A DNA stretch of 64,000 nt, from NCBI GenBank assembly GCA_002404995.1, contig DHKY01000004.1, forward strand, positions 216,540 through 280,539. The letters run 5' to 3'. Position numbers and translations under genes: made by a program. This DNA comes from Caryophanales bacterium UBA4682. Its GTDB lineage: Bacteria > Bacillota_I > Bacilli_A > RFN20 > CAG-288. Of this stretch, positions 1 through 8,272 are shown one piece after another; the first letter of the stretch is position 1; the number at the start of each line of letters is the position of its first letter. The notes beneath the pieces are model-generated. The model was not told the origin of the DNA. It ran no database searches and saw only the letters and a list, made by a program, of their open reading frames with translations.

Positions 1-2089
1 AAGAAAGATACTGCTTGAAGGAATCGGAGTAATGAATTCCGATTTCTTCCTCTTCTTCGCTAGTGAGATCAAGAACATTCTTGAAACCATAGGGAATGTC
101 ATAACTATTTGCAAGTCTGGTACCATCATAAGAAATGAATCTTCCCCTGGAATCTTTCCTGCTGCTTTCCCGGATTCGGTCTACCCTGTAGTACTTCACA
201 CCAAGGAAAGTCTCCCTGTTTTCACGGCGATTGGTCAATCCCATCAGCCAGCTCTTGTAGTTGTAAGGGATTCGGCTCCGGTCAATGAACTCCTGTGCTC
301 CGTAAGGATATACAGAATGGAAAGAAGAAGTTCCGGAATAGCCAAAGTGCCTAGAGATGTTCGGAGTATTCCGGTCCTGGCTATCCGAAAAGATACGGAA
401 GTAGTCTTCATCGTTTTCTTCCTGTTTCAATTTCGTTATGAGTTCCGTCTGTAAAGGAATATCGTTGCTCTGATTGCTCTTAGAGAGGCCCTGTCCGTAA
501 ATAGTCAGGTTTGCCCTGACGATAATATCTAAAGACCTCCTTCCGATCGTCACATAGGAATATTGCTTCTTATGGAAGAACGGGCGGGTGACAAGATAAA
601 CAATCCTTGTCCAGATTAAGCTTCCGAAGATCAGCCACCTCTTCAGATCCCATTCAGTTCCCGTGTAGCTTCCCGGTTTCCTGCTGACTCCGTAAATAAC
701 TAAGAAACAGCAGATAGCCTGTAAGGAAAGAGTGAAAACGGCAGCCAAATCAAGATAGGAACGTGGCAGTTCTCTTCGTTTCTCGATTGCCTTCAAGTCA
801 AACACAATCCTCCAGCTGACTGGAAGGATGAAGTAACGTGCATACGCAACCGTGAATCCAGAGAAGAGATAGAATCCGATTGGAGTGAAAATCAGGAATA
901 GGGTTCCAAGCCTTCCTAGAAGATGAGAAATCTTCTTTTCCTTGATGGAATCAATCAGAGAAACAAAGAACCTCAAGAGCATCGGTGTGGTCGCATAGAG
1001 ACCCGCTTGGCAGTTATCATACCAATTGACATTCATCAAGTTGGAAGAATAGCAACTATCCGACATAAAGAGGAAATTGAACAAAGGCGTGTATTGATTC
1101 TGTTCCCTTCCGCTTGGGAATGTGAAGACCGCCTTGATCCTGTTTTTGAATCCGTCCGCATTCTTGATTGCATCTAGATAGGAATTGCTTTGAGTACGGG
1201 GCCTGCTCTTAGCCACGGCAAGTCCTGGCAATAAGGTAAAGGCACCTAGGCAAAGAGCTAGAATGAAAGAGAGCATTCCGCAGCCCATAACAGCATAGTT
1301 CTCATCCCGTGTCCGTTCTTTCCTGGTCTGGAAGAAACGGAACCTAGCATATAGGAACGCACCGACCCTAAAGACCGAGAAGAAGAAGTAAGAAGCCCTG
1401 GCATTTAGGAAAAAGCCGACCAAAAAGATTCTCGGATCCCGCTTTTTGATAATCCGTTCCAGTCCAAGAAAAATCAAAGGAAGGAAAGCGACAGAATCAA
1501 TGAAATGGAACCAGAGGTAGCCAAAAGAATAACTTGAAAACGCAAAGGCGAGCGCTCCGATTCTTCTGTTCTTAGGTGAAAAGCCAAGGTCACCTAAATA
1601 CCAGTAGAAGAACCTTCCAGCCAGAACCCTTTTGGGAATGAACTCAAGGCCTTGCAAGGCCTGAAGCCATTCTCGAGGGAACGGAAGAAGGATTAAGACA
1701 AACGGATCGAAAAGGTAGTAAAAGGAGTTTCCCCCGATATTATCGATGCCGAGGAAAGCGCTTCTATCCCACTGCGGGAAAATACCTGTGCGGAAGAAAT
1801 AGTGCCAATCATCATATCCATTGAAGATAAAGTTCCTCTCCTGCCTAGAGTAATCGCCGCTCAGAGGGACTGTGCATCTTTCATGCCTAAGAGTATAGAT
1901 AAAGCAAAGAGCCGACACCAAAGTCAGCAGATAGAACGTCTTCCTTCCTTCGCCGGGCTGCAAAAAGACAGACTTCAGCCAGGAAAGCAGAGAAACCAAC
2001 TGTTTTTTAGTCTGAAGGAGAAGGGTTTGTCCTTTTTGGGACATCTTATCTTTCAGGCTATTCCAATCCATTTGTATTTTATTATTCAT
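1..2089 (-). CDS. YfhO-family membrane protein, 3' end outside the window
   Basis: Begins MNNKIQMDWNSLKDKM and stays open to the left edge, giving at least 696 residues; the C-terminus is cut off by the window. A hydrophobic segment near residues 45-60 is followed by an extracytoplasmic stretch containing DDWHYFF, FPQWDRSAFLGIDNIGGNS and LFDPFVLILLPFP, then many membrane segments. That pattern matches the YfhO family, large GT-C-like membrane proteins implicated in glycosylating wall or lipoteichoic polymers in Firmicutes (family knowledge). SD-like GAGG lies just upstream of the ATG. It is divergent from a polymerase/ligase-like gene, which supports an envelope polysaccharide role. Substrate is unknown. 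Confidence 0.75.
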   Translation of the reverse strand, partial: MNNKIQMDWNSLKDKMSQKGQTLLLQTKKQLVSLLSWLKSVFLQPGEGRKTFYLLTLVSALCFIYTLRHERCTVPLSGDYSRQERNFIFNGYDDWHYFFRTGIFPQWDRSAFLGIDNIGGNSFYYLFDPFVLILLPFPREWLQALQGLEFIPKRVLAGRFFYWYLGDLGFSPKNRRIGALAFAFSSYSFGYLWFHFIDSVAFLPLIFLGLERIIKKRDPRIFLVGFFLNARASYFFFSVFRVGAFLYARFRFFQTRKERTRDENYAVMGCGMLSFILALCLGAFTLLPGLAVAKSRPRTQSNSYLDAIKNADGFKNRIKAVFTFPSGREQNQYTPLFNFLFMSDSCYSSNLMNVNWYDNCQAGLYATTPMLLRFFVSLIDSIKEKKISHLLGRLGTLFLIFTPIGFYLFSGFTVAYARYFILPVSWRIVFDLKAIEKRRELPRSYLDLAAVFTLSLQAICCFLVIYGVSRKPGSYTGTEWDLKRWLIFGSLIWTRIVYLVTRPFFHKKQYSYVTIGRRSLDIIVRANLTIYGQGLSKSNQSNDIPLQTELITKLKQEENDEDYFRIFSDSQDRNTPNISRHFGYSGTSSFHSVYPYGAQEFIDRSRIPYNYKSWLMGLTNRRENRETFLGVKYYRVDRIRESSRKDSRGRFISYDGTRLANSYDIPYGFKNVLDLTSEEEEEIGIHYSDSFKQYLS

Positions 2090-2139
2090 ATTACTGCCTC
2101 TATTTTATAACAAGGAAGAACTCTTTCCACCATATTCTT

Positions 2140-2169
2140 TTGAGCAAAAGCATGGGAATAGTTTATACT
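2140..2169 (+). promoter_or_regulatory. Promoter immediately before the start codon
   Basis: TTGAGC, 18 nt, TATACT. The first ATG after the -10 is only 7 nt downstream at 2176 and has no Shine-Dalgarno sequence, so the mRNA is probably leaderless. In-frame TTG and ATG codons inside this promoter are therefore unlikely starts. Confidence 0.55.
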
Positions 2170-2175
2170 AGAGCC

Positions 2176-3561
2176 ATGAATCGACAAAGCTTTAAGAAAA
2201 AAGTCGTCGCTTATCTTCGCTCACCCTTTTATTTGGTTTCCATTTACCTTTTTTCTTTTCTTTGTTTTCTGATTTCACCGCCGTTTACTTATTTTCCGGT
2301 CTCCATCCTCGTCTTGTTGTCGTTCCTTCCCCTTTTCCAAGACAATGGAATCTATTATTCCGGATTAGTGCTTTCCCTCTTGACCGCTTCAAGCAGGCCT
2401 TTAAGGAACCGGAATCTTCCTGTTCCGCTTGTTGTCTCCATCTGTGCCATCTTCTTATCCAGGATACTATTCCTTTTCATCCACAAACCCAAAAGGCACG
2501 TAGACGCTCTCTTCTATTTTCTCTTAATATTATTCTTGCTTATCCTTGCTTCCTACTGTATTGAGGCAATACAGACAAACGAGAACTTCCGCCAATGCTG
2601 GTTCTTTATCATCTTCTTCTTTGTGGAAATCATCATCTATAGGAGGATGTGCTCAGCTACAAGCGGAAAATCCGGATTAAGGTACTTGTCCAAAGTATCT
2701 GCCGCTCTGTCCGCAGTATTCTTTCTCGAAATCCTATTTACGCTGTTTTCGAAGAACAACTATGCATTCTTTTCTTCTAGGAACCTTTCTTTTGCTTCCA
2801 GCGAAATAAGGTCATGCTTAGTCGTATTCCAAATTCCGTTCTTGGCTTTTGGTGTTTATAAGAAAAAATGGTATTTAATATTCTTCGTCTTAATCGACTA
2901 TATTTCACTAATTCTTCTAGGTAACTATATCAGCTTTATTTTTCTTATTATCTCCTTTGTTCCTTTTGTTTTTCTTGCCTTCCATTCCTATGATAAGCTC
3001 TATCCTTATTTAATATTAGTCGGCCTTGTTGCAATCCTAGCACCTTTCTGTGTCCTATTATTCCTTAACCGTCCGTTTTCTACCGGTGTCATCAATTCAA
3101 GGAAACACTTCAATGTGTTAAGCAGTTCGAATCCAAATTATCCTCTCTTAAAGAAAGGCTGGGATAGGTTCAAGCAAGACTATATCCTAGGTTCTTCCGT
3201 ATTAAGCATCACAACCAGGGAGTCCGTCGATTATTTCCCTAACGCCTACCTGCAAATTGGTGTCTTATCCGGAATCATAGGTATTTTCTTCTATCTTTTA
3301 TCCGACATTTCCCTCTATGTCCTTTGCTTAAAAGGCAAAACAAAATCAGAACGGGTCTTCTTCTTCTATTTCCTTGTCCTTCACGAAATCAGGAACTGGC
3401 TCATGGACGCTACAACAAACTGGATGGTACTGCTTAGGCTATTGACTGCAGTCAGCGTCTACCAAGGCTCTATCTTCCAGGATAAAAGGATCATTCATGA
3501 CAGTTTCCTGAAGATTCCAGATCCAGATAGTCCACAAAATCCGAGCACATTCGATGAATAG
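2176..3561 (+). CDS. Polytopic membrane protein, O-antigen polymerase/ligase-like
   Basis: 461 residues from ATG 2176. About ten to eleven hydrophobic helices are visible. One larger soluble loop (around residues 320-370, near VINSRKHFNVLSS and NPNYPLLKKGWDRFKQDY) precedes FPNAYLQIGVLSGIIGIFFYL, which resembles the loop-plus-helix signature of Wzy/WaaL O-antigen polymerases and ligases (N-x-hydrophobic-x2-G-x2-G). Probably joins or polymerises lipid-linked glycans at the outer face of the membrane. It is divergent from the YfhO-like gene. The start is chosen from the promoter geometry. Family membership is inferred from topology and weak motifs only. Confidence 0.5.
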   Translation: MNRQSFKKKVVAYLRSPFYLVSIYLFSFLCFLISPPFTYFPVSILVLLSFLPLFQDNGIYYSGLVLSLLTASSRPLRNRNLPVPLVVSICAIFLSRILFLFIHKPKRHVDALFYFLLILFLLILASYCIEAIQTNENFRQCWFFIIFFFVEIIIYRRMCSATSGKSGLRYLSKVSAALSAVFFLEILFTLFSKNNYAFFSSRNLSFASSEIRSCLVVFQIPFLAFGVYKKKWYLIFFVLIDYISLILLGNYISFIFLIISFVPFVFLAFHSYDKLYPYLILVGLVAILAPFCVLLFLNRPFSTGVINSRKHFNVLSSSNPNYPLLKKGWDRFKQDYILGSSVLSITTRESVDYFPNAYLQIGVLSGIIGIFFYLLSDISLYVLCLKGKTKSERVFFFYFLVLHEIRNWLMDATTNWMVLLRLLTAVSVYQGSIFQDKRIIHDSFLKIPDPDSPQNPSTFDE

Positions 3562-3583
3562 AAAAAATTTTTTAAAATATTTC

Positions 3584-3612
3584 TTGACAATATTTTGAGG
3601 ATTGAGTATATT
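3584..3612 (+). promoter_or_regulatory. Strong consensus promoter with A/T-rich upstream element
   Basis: TTGACA, 17 nt, TATATT, preceded by an A/T tract resembling an UP element. It does not directly serve the hydrogenase gene, because a strong terminator ends at about 3727 and the hydrogenase has its own promoter. Confidence 0.7.
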
Positions 3613-3618
3613 ATTTAC

Positions 3619-3727
3619 GCTCTTCTAAGGAACACCCTTAAAGGCACATGAATTAGATAATAAATTCCAACATAAAAATTCCTTTTGCTCTCTCCTCTGG
3701 CACTTCGGTGTCAGAGGAGTTTTCTTT
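3619..3727 (+). ncRNA. Candidate small RNA, about 110 nt
   Basis: Bounded by a near-consensus promoter and a strong intrinsic terminator: a 12-bp stem (3692-3703 with 3708-3719, one G-T pair) capped by a TTCG tetraloop and followed by TTTTCTTTT. The interval contains no useful reading frame (only ATG AAT TAG) and a small hairpin near the 5' end (CTAAGG/CCTTA). It could be an independent sRNA or a transcription-attenuated leader of the hydrogenase gene. I do not recognise a known RNA family. Confidence 0.45.
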
Positions 3728-3750
3728 TATTGTCTCTTTTTCTATAAAAT

Positions 3751-3779
3751 TTGCGTAGATTATAGAAAAAAGGTAGAAT
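3751..3779 (+). promoter_or_regulatory. Promoter of the hydrogenase gene
   Basis: TTGCGT, 17 nt, TAGAAT, followed by a short leader with GAAGGA 6 nt before the ATG at 3806. Confidence 0.55.
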
Positions 3780-3805
3780 ATACTGCTAATTAAAGAAGGA
3801 CAACC

Positions 3806-5248
3806 ATGAAATTTGAAACCTTAGTCAAACAACTGAAATACAGAGTCCTTAGGGAAGTCGCAAAAGATTACTGGGAAGGAGACCTCTGGGATAAAAGGGT
3901 CGATATCCCGAAAAGGATTTCTCCGGGTCCGAAAGCCACAAGGCGTTGCTGTATCTATAAGGAACGCGCTATTGTAGCAGAGCGTATCAAACTCGCGCTT
4001 GGCGGTGACAAGAACAATCCAAATCTTCTCGAAGTCATCGAATCCGCTTGTGACCAGTGTCCTTATGGTGGAAGGCAGGTCACCGATCTCTGCCGTGGCT
4101 GCTTAGCACACCGCTGTGCAGAAGCCTGCCCGAAGAACGCAATCTCATTTGATGAGAATTATCACGCCCATATTAACAAAGACGTCTGCATCAATTGCGG
4201 CCTTTGCGCAAAAGCATGCCAGTTCGGTGCGATTGCCAATCGTCGTCGTCCTTGCGAAGCCGCCTGCAAGATTAATGCCATTCACGCCCGTGAAGACGGT
4301 ATTTCCGAAATCAACTATGATTCCTGTACCGAATGCGGTGCTTGTTCTTCGGCATGTCCGTTTGGTGCTATCAGGGATAAATCCTACATTACAAAGTGCA
4401 TCGATATTCTTAAGAATCCAGATAACGATGGTCATATCTATGCTATTATTGCCCCTTCGATTGCAACACAATTTGCACCTGCAAAGCTCGGTCAAGTGTT
4501 AACCGGAATCAAGAAACTCGGCTTCTCTAGAATCTATGAAGCAGCCCTTGGTGCCGATCTTGTCGCCTATAACGAATCCAAAGAGTTAAGTGAGGAAGGA
4601 TTTGCGATTTCTTCCTGCTGTACTGCCTTTGTCAATTACATCCATAAGGCTTTCCCGGAGTTAGTCGAGAAAATCTCGAAGAACCTCTCCCCGATGGCTG
4701 CTAGGTGCAAGGCAATCAAAGAAAAAAATCCGCTTGCCAAGACCGTTTTTATCGGCCCTTGCATTGCTAAGAAGAAGGAAAGGTTCAAGGAAGAATCTGC
4801 TCCGTATGTCGACAATGTCATTACCTTCGAAGAACTCCAGGCTTTATTCGGAGCACGGCAGATTGATGTCGAGAAGCTAGAAGAATCTCCGATTGATGAT
4901 GCTTCTTACTTCGGACGTATCTTTGCACATTCCGGCGGTCTCAGCGATGCTGTCAACGAAGCTTTGAAAGAGCAGAACTCTGACTTCGTTGTCAAACCGG
5001 TGAAAGCATCCGGACTTGACCAGTGCAAGCTTAATCTGAATCTGATTAAGAAAGGTACTTTCCAAGGAAACTTCCTCGAAGGAATGGCCTGCTGCAACGG
5101 ATGCATCGGCGGACCTGGCTGCCTGACCCATCAGCTGTCCGATCAGGCAAAAGTCGATCGATTCAGTAAGACATCCACTCTTCCGACTATCGCATCCGCC
5201 ATTGAGAAATCCGGTATTGCATCGGATATATCTTCTATCAAGAAATAA
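3806..5248 (+). CDS. Monomeric [FeFe] hydrogenase, group-B-like
   Basis: 480 residues. Cysteine clusters: CDQC (82-85), a CxxC-x4-C-x3-C set (96-108), CINCGLCAKAC (128-138), CEAAC (150-154) and CTECGACSSAC (174-184), indicating several [4Fe-4S] clusters. H-cluster motifs follow: SSCCTAF (269-275), GPCIAKKKE (317-325) and MACCNGCIGGPG (427-438), the variants I associate with group B monomeric enzymes rather than classic group A. Likely reaction: reversible proton reduction/H2 oxidation with ferredoxin in the cytoplasm, disposing of fermentative reductant. The SPMAAM stretch contains an AGG read as Met. The HydE, HydF and HydG maturases are not in this window. A Rho-independent terminator follows directly. 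Confidence 0.88.
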   Translation: MKFETLVKQLKYRVLREVAKDYWEGDLWDKRVDIPKRISPGPKATRRCCIYKERAIVAERIKLALGGDKNNPNLLEVIESACDQCPYGGRQVTDLCRGCLAHRCAEACPKNAISFDENYHAHINKDVCINCGLCAKACQFGAIANRRRPCEAACKINAIHAREDGISEINYDSCTECGACSSACPFGAIRDKSYITKCIDILKNPDNDGHIYAIIAPSIATQFAPAKLGQVLTGIKKLGFSRIYEAALGADLVAYNESKELSEEGFAISSCCTAFVNYIHKAFPELVEKISKNLSPMAARCKAIKEKNPLAKTVFIGPCIAKKKERFKEESAPYVDNVITFEELQALFGARQIDVEKLEESPIDDASYFGRIFAHSGGLSDAVNEALKEQNSDFVVKPVKASGLDQCKLNLNLIKKGTFQGNFLEGMACCNGCIGGPGCLTHQLSDQAKVDRFSKTSTLPTIASAIEKSGIASDISSIKK

Positions 5249-5253
5249 ACAAT

Positions 5254-5283
5254 AGGCAGTCTTTCTTAGGCTGCCTTTTTTTG
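5254..5283 (+). terminator. Intrinsic terminator after the hydrogenase
   Basis: AGGCAG stem pairing with CTGCCT, followed by a run of seven T. The T run abuts the GGAGG ribosome site of the next gene, so the Nudix gene is either read through or poorly insulated. Confidence 0.7.
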
Positions 5284-5292
5284 GAGGAAAAC

Positions 5293-5730
5293 ATGAAACA
5301 GGAATACAGTTACGGAGCTGTCGTTTACCAAAGAAAAGAAGGTCAGATTTTCTATCTGATCGAATTCAGGAAGCTCGGACATGTGTCCCTTCCGAAAGGA
5401 CATATTGAAAAAGGAGAGACACCTTATCAGTGTGCATTACGGGAAATAAAGGAAGAAACCAACCTTGAAGTTGATTTAGAGACTTCTTTTCATCACACCA
5501 TTTCCTATTCTCCTTTTCCGAACGTCTGGAAAGAAGTTACTTTTTATCTAGCCAAGGCAAAAACATTCAACATCATATCCCAGCCTGAAGAAGTCAAGGA
5601 AGCAAAATGGCTGCCTTTTGAAGACGCTAGGAAAGCCTTGACCTTCCAAAGCGACAAAGACACCCTCGCTGATGCAGACAAGCACAGGAAGAAACATGAA
5701 GAAGACAAGAGAAGAAGTCCATTACAATAG
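5293..5730 (+). CDS. Nudix hydrolase, Ap4A-hydrolase-like
   Basis: 145 residues from ATG 5293, placed 7 nt after GGAGG. The Nudix box is clear: G-x5-E-x7-REIKEETNL within residues 36-58, with the catalytic REx2EE glutamates. The usual Gly before the last hydrophobic residue is Asn. The preceding SLPKGHIEKGE resembles bacterial bis(5'-nucleosyl)-tetraphosphatases, which cleave dinucleoside polyphosphates or other nucleoside diphosphate derivatives. The 3' end overlaps the start of the Vsr-like gene by 35 nt, so the two are translationally coupled. Confidence 0.8.
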   Translation: MKQEYSYGAVVYQRKEGQIFYLIEFRKLGHVSLPKGHIEKGETPYQCALREIKEETNLEVDLETSFHHTISYSPFPNVWKEVTFYLAKAKTFNIISQPEEVKEAKWLPFEDARKALTFQSDKDTLADADKHRKKHEEDKRRSPLQ

Positions 5731-6118
5731 GTCACGGATCAAAGGAAAAAACACAAAAATCGAATTGATTCTTCGGAAGGCGCTCTATAAGGAAGGATAT
5801 CGTTATCGGAAAAACAGGTCCGGTCTTCCTGGTCATCCCGATATTGTTCTCTGCAAATACAAAATTGCAATCTTCTGCGATGGCGACTTCTTCCATGGAT
5901 ACGATGTCTCCAAAACTCTTCATAGCCTGAAAACAAATCCCGGATACTGGGAAAACAAGATCCTCACAAACCGGGCACGGGATGAGAAGCAAAATGAAGA
6001 GCTTGTTTCCTTAGGATATGTCGTACTCCGCTTCTGGGAACACGAAATCATCCATAATCTTCCTTCCGTACTGGATGAGATCGGACTAGCTGTCCTCCAG
6101 CAGACGGAAAACCAATAA
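5696..6118 (+). CDS. Vsr-like very-short-patch-repair endonuclease
   Basis: 140 residues; ATG 5696 follows AGGAAG. Vsr/DUF559-type fold elements are visible: SRIKGKNTKIELILRKAL, GYRYRKN, LPGHPDIVL with the metal-binding Asp, KYKIAIFCDGDFFHGYD, a tract with YWENKI and NRARDEKQNEEL, and a final VLRFWEHEI. Classic Vsr nicks at T:G mismatches produced by deamination of 5-methylcytosine. Compared with E. coli Vsr the THG..FWHHHHC segment is CDGDFFHGYDV: one His is retained, the His/Cys zinc ligands are not. No cytosine-5 methyltransferase lies nearby, so a link to Dcm-type methylation is unproven. It could be a related nuclease with another lesion target. Confidence 0.75.
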   Translation: MKKTREEVHYNRSRIKGKNTKIELILRKALYKEGYRYRKNRSGLPGHPDIVLCKYKIAIFCDGDFFHGYDVSKTLHSLKTNPGYWENKILTNRARDEKQNEELVSLGYVVLRFWEHEIIHNLPSVLDEIGLAVLQQTENQ

Positions 6119-6121
6119 AAT

Positions 6122-6151
6122 AAAATCACACCTTTTGGAAGGTGTGATTTT
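6122..6151. terminator. Bidirectional terminator
   Basis: Perfect stem AAAATCACACCTT / AAGGTGTGATTTT around a TTGG loop, between convergent genes. A-rich on the left and T-rich on the right, so usable in both directions. Confidence 0.8.
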
Positions 6152-6169
6152 AGCTTGCTTTTTATCTTT

Positions 6170-8077
6170 TTACCAAATGCTGACCCGCTTTTTGACTGGC
6201 AGATACCTCTTATCCTTAGAGGTAACACCAAATGCCTGATACCATTCAGGGAAGTTTCTCGGCTGCCTATTGGCACGAAGTTCACAAGGGGCATGGACAT
6301 CCGTGACAAGAAGGAGCTTTATATATTCATCTTTTGCCTTCCTACACCAGACCTTACCCCAATTCAGGAAGTATGCCTGATAATCCGGCTTTTTCAGCTG
6401 TTTCCTTAATTCTAGCGTGACTCCCCTGCCGCCATTGTCTGCAATGTTCTCGGAGACAATGAGTTCTCCGTTGACGACTCCTCCATGGAACTTGATCTTA
6501 TCGAATTCATCAATCCTCTGCTTCGTCAGATCCTTGAAAGCGGCAAAGTCTTTTTCTGTCCACCAGTTCTTAAGATTTCCGTGTTCATCGAAGTGGGCAC
6601 CATTGTTATCAAAAGCGTGTGAAATCTCATGTCCGATGACAGCACCGATGCCTCCTAAATTCTTGCTCTTGCTCTGCTTGATGGAGTAGAAAGGCTTCTG
6701 AAGGATAGCAGCAGGGAAGGTAATATCGTTCGAGAAGGGATTATAGCAGGCATTGACCCTATATCCAGGCCTTCCCCATTCGCTGCGGTCGACCGGCTGA
6801 TTCAGTTTGTCTAGGCCATGCTGTATTTTTTCGCGATTGATTTTCTGCCTTGCAGAGAAAAGACTATCTTTATCCGTGAATTTCAGTTTCTTGTAGAACT
6901 CATCGATCTTATCCGGATATCCCATTTTGATTTCTATGGTATTCAGCTTAAGAATAGCTTTCTTCTTCGTAGAAGGAGCAAGGAAGGTATTCTTTTCCCT
7001 GCGTCCCTTATAAGCCTGGATGATTTCCTTAACAAGGTTGACTACATCTCTCTTTGCTTCCTCACCAAAATAGTTTCTTCCATAATAGACACCAACGGGC
7101 TCGGAAAAGGTCCCGGAGGCAAGCCGGAAGGCACGTTTCTTCAAAGGAGAATCATGGCTTGTTCCAACAAGAGCACGGTGGTAGGAATTGCCAAGCGTAT
7201 ATAGTTCCTCAGACAAGTAAGCCGTTGCACGCCTTAAAGCGCGGACATAAGCCCAATGAATATATTTAGAGAAGTTTTCTTCATTGAAGTAATTCTTGAA
7301 TCCTTCGATAGCCTTTGGATCATAGACAATGACATCTTCCGGCAGAGTTTCCCCATAGAAGGATTTCCTTAAAGAAATCAAATCAAACGGAAGAAGCTTC
7401 TTAGCTACAACAGACAGCTTCCTCGGATGATAATTATCGACATAATCTGCCCATTCAAGCTGGGATTTGACATTCTTAGCAATCAAGGCATCATAGCTGA
7501 TAGTATCTTGGAGATAGGCTTTCTGATCTGCTTTGGATAATTCAGTTTTAGCTAATATCTTGCTTGCCCTGCTCTGATAAACAGAAAGAAGCTTCTGTCC
7601 GGCTTGGTTGCCTTCTTCATAGTACGTTGTATCAGGGAGAATGATGCTAGGACCAGTTAGGACAAAAGAATGCTTCAATGTATTTTTCCTATCGGTGTCT
7701 ACCCCAAAATCAAGCGGGAGATCAACACCTAAAAGTGTTAACTCATTTGCAATCTTGTTAAGCTCATCTATGTTCTTAATAGAAGCAATCTTGTTAAGAA
7801 GAGGGAGAACGGGTGCTAGGCCATCTTTATTGCGGCGCTTCTTATCAAGTACCTTCTCATATAAAGCAACCGAGTATTTCCTCTCTTTGATATTGGTCTT
7901 CTTTTCACCAGAGGCAAGCAAATCAAAGTCCTTCCTTAGCTTCTTCTGGACATTCTCATCTAGCCTTGCAAAGCCACCAGTCGAAGGGCGGTCAGAAGGA
8001 ATCTTTGCCTTCTTAAGCCAATCGCCGTTGACAAACTGATACAAGTCATCCTGAACACGGACTTTCTTAACTGCCAT
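6170..8077 (-). CDS. pepO: M13-family metallopeptidase (neprilysin/PepO type)
   Basis: 635 residues, the usual length for bacterial PepO. Zinc motif HEISH at 483-487, third ligand and partner in ENIADNGG from 543, and the M13 C-terminus (substrate-binding Arg region CELRANMQPRNFPEW, then KDKMYLPVKKRVSIW). Two AGG codons in this C-terminal block read as Met; the second restores the family's typical MY pair before the RV-x-IW end. No signal peptide or N-terminal membrane segment is visible, so it should be a cytoplasmic endopeptidase acting on small peptides. GGAGAA lies upstream of the ATG. Ends against a bidirectional terminator. Confidence 0.92.
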   Translation of the reverse strand: MAVKKVRVQDDLYQFVNGDWLKKAKIPSDRPSTGGFARLDENVQKKLRKDFDLLASGEKKTNIKERKYSVALYEKVLDKKRRNKDGLAPVLPLLNKIASIKNIDELNKIANELTLLGVDLPLDFGVDTDRKNTLKHSFVLTGPSIILPDTTYYEEGNQAGQKLLSVYQSRASKILAKTELSKADQKAYLQDTISYDALIAKNVKSQLEWADYVDNYHPRKLSVVAKKLLPFDLISLRKSFYGETLPEDVIVYDPKAIEGFKNYFNEENFSKYIHWAYVRALRRATAYLSEELYTLGNSYHRALVGTSHDSPLKKRAFRLASGTFSEPVGVYYGRNYFGEEAKRDVVNLVKEIIQAYKGRREKNTFLAPSTKKKAILKLNTIEIKMGYPDKIDEFYKKLKFTDKDSLFSARQKINREKIQHGLDKLNQPVDRSEWGRPGYRVNACYNPFSNDITFPAAILQKPFYSIKQSKSKNLGGIGAVIGHEISHAFDNNGAHFDEHGNLKNWWTEKDFAAFKDLTKQRIDEFDKIKFHGGVVNGELIVSENIADNGGRGVTLELRKQLKKPDYQAYFLNWGKVWCRKAKDEYIKLLLVTDVHAPCELRANRQPRNFPEWYQAFGVTSKDKRYLPVKKRVSIW

Positions 8078-8272
8078 ATTCTAAGTTTCTCCTTTCAATA
8101 AATTGAAAAACTGATGAAAACAAAAAGTCAGATTTTGACTTATTGTGGAAAGTATAACATAATCGGGAAAGAAGGGACAAAATACGCCTTTTATTTTGCA
8201 GAGAAAAACCCATTTCCTTTTAAATATTCTTCTTTTGTGTTAAGGTAGGACAGAAAAGAGATTCACATCATC

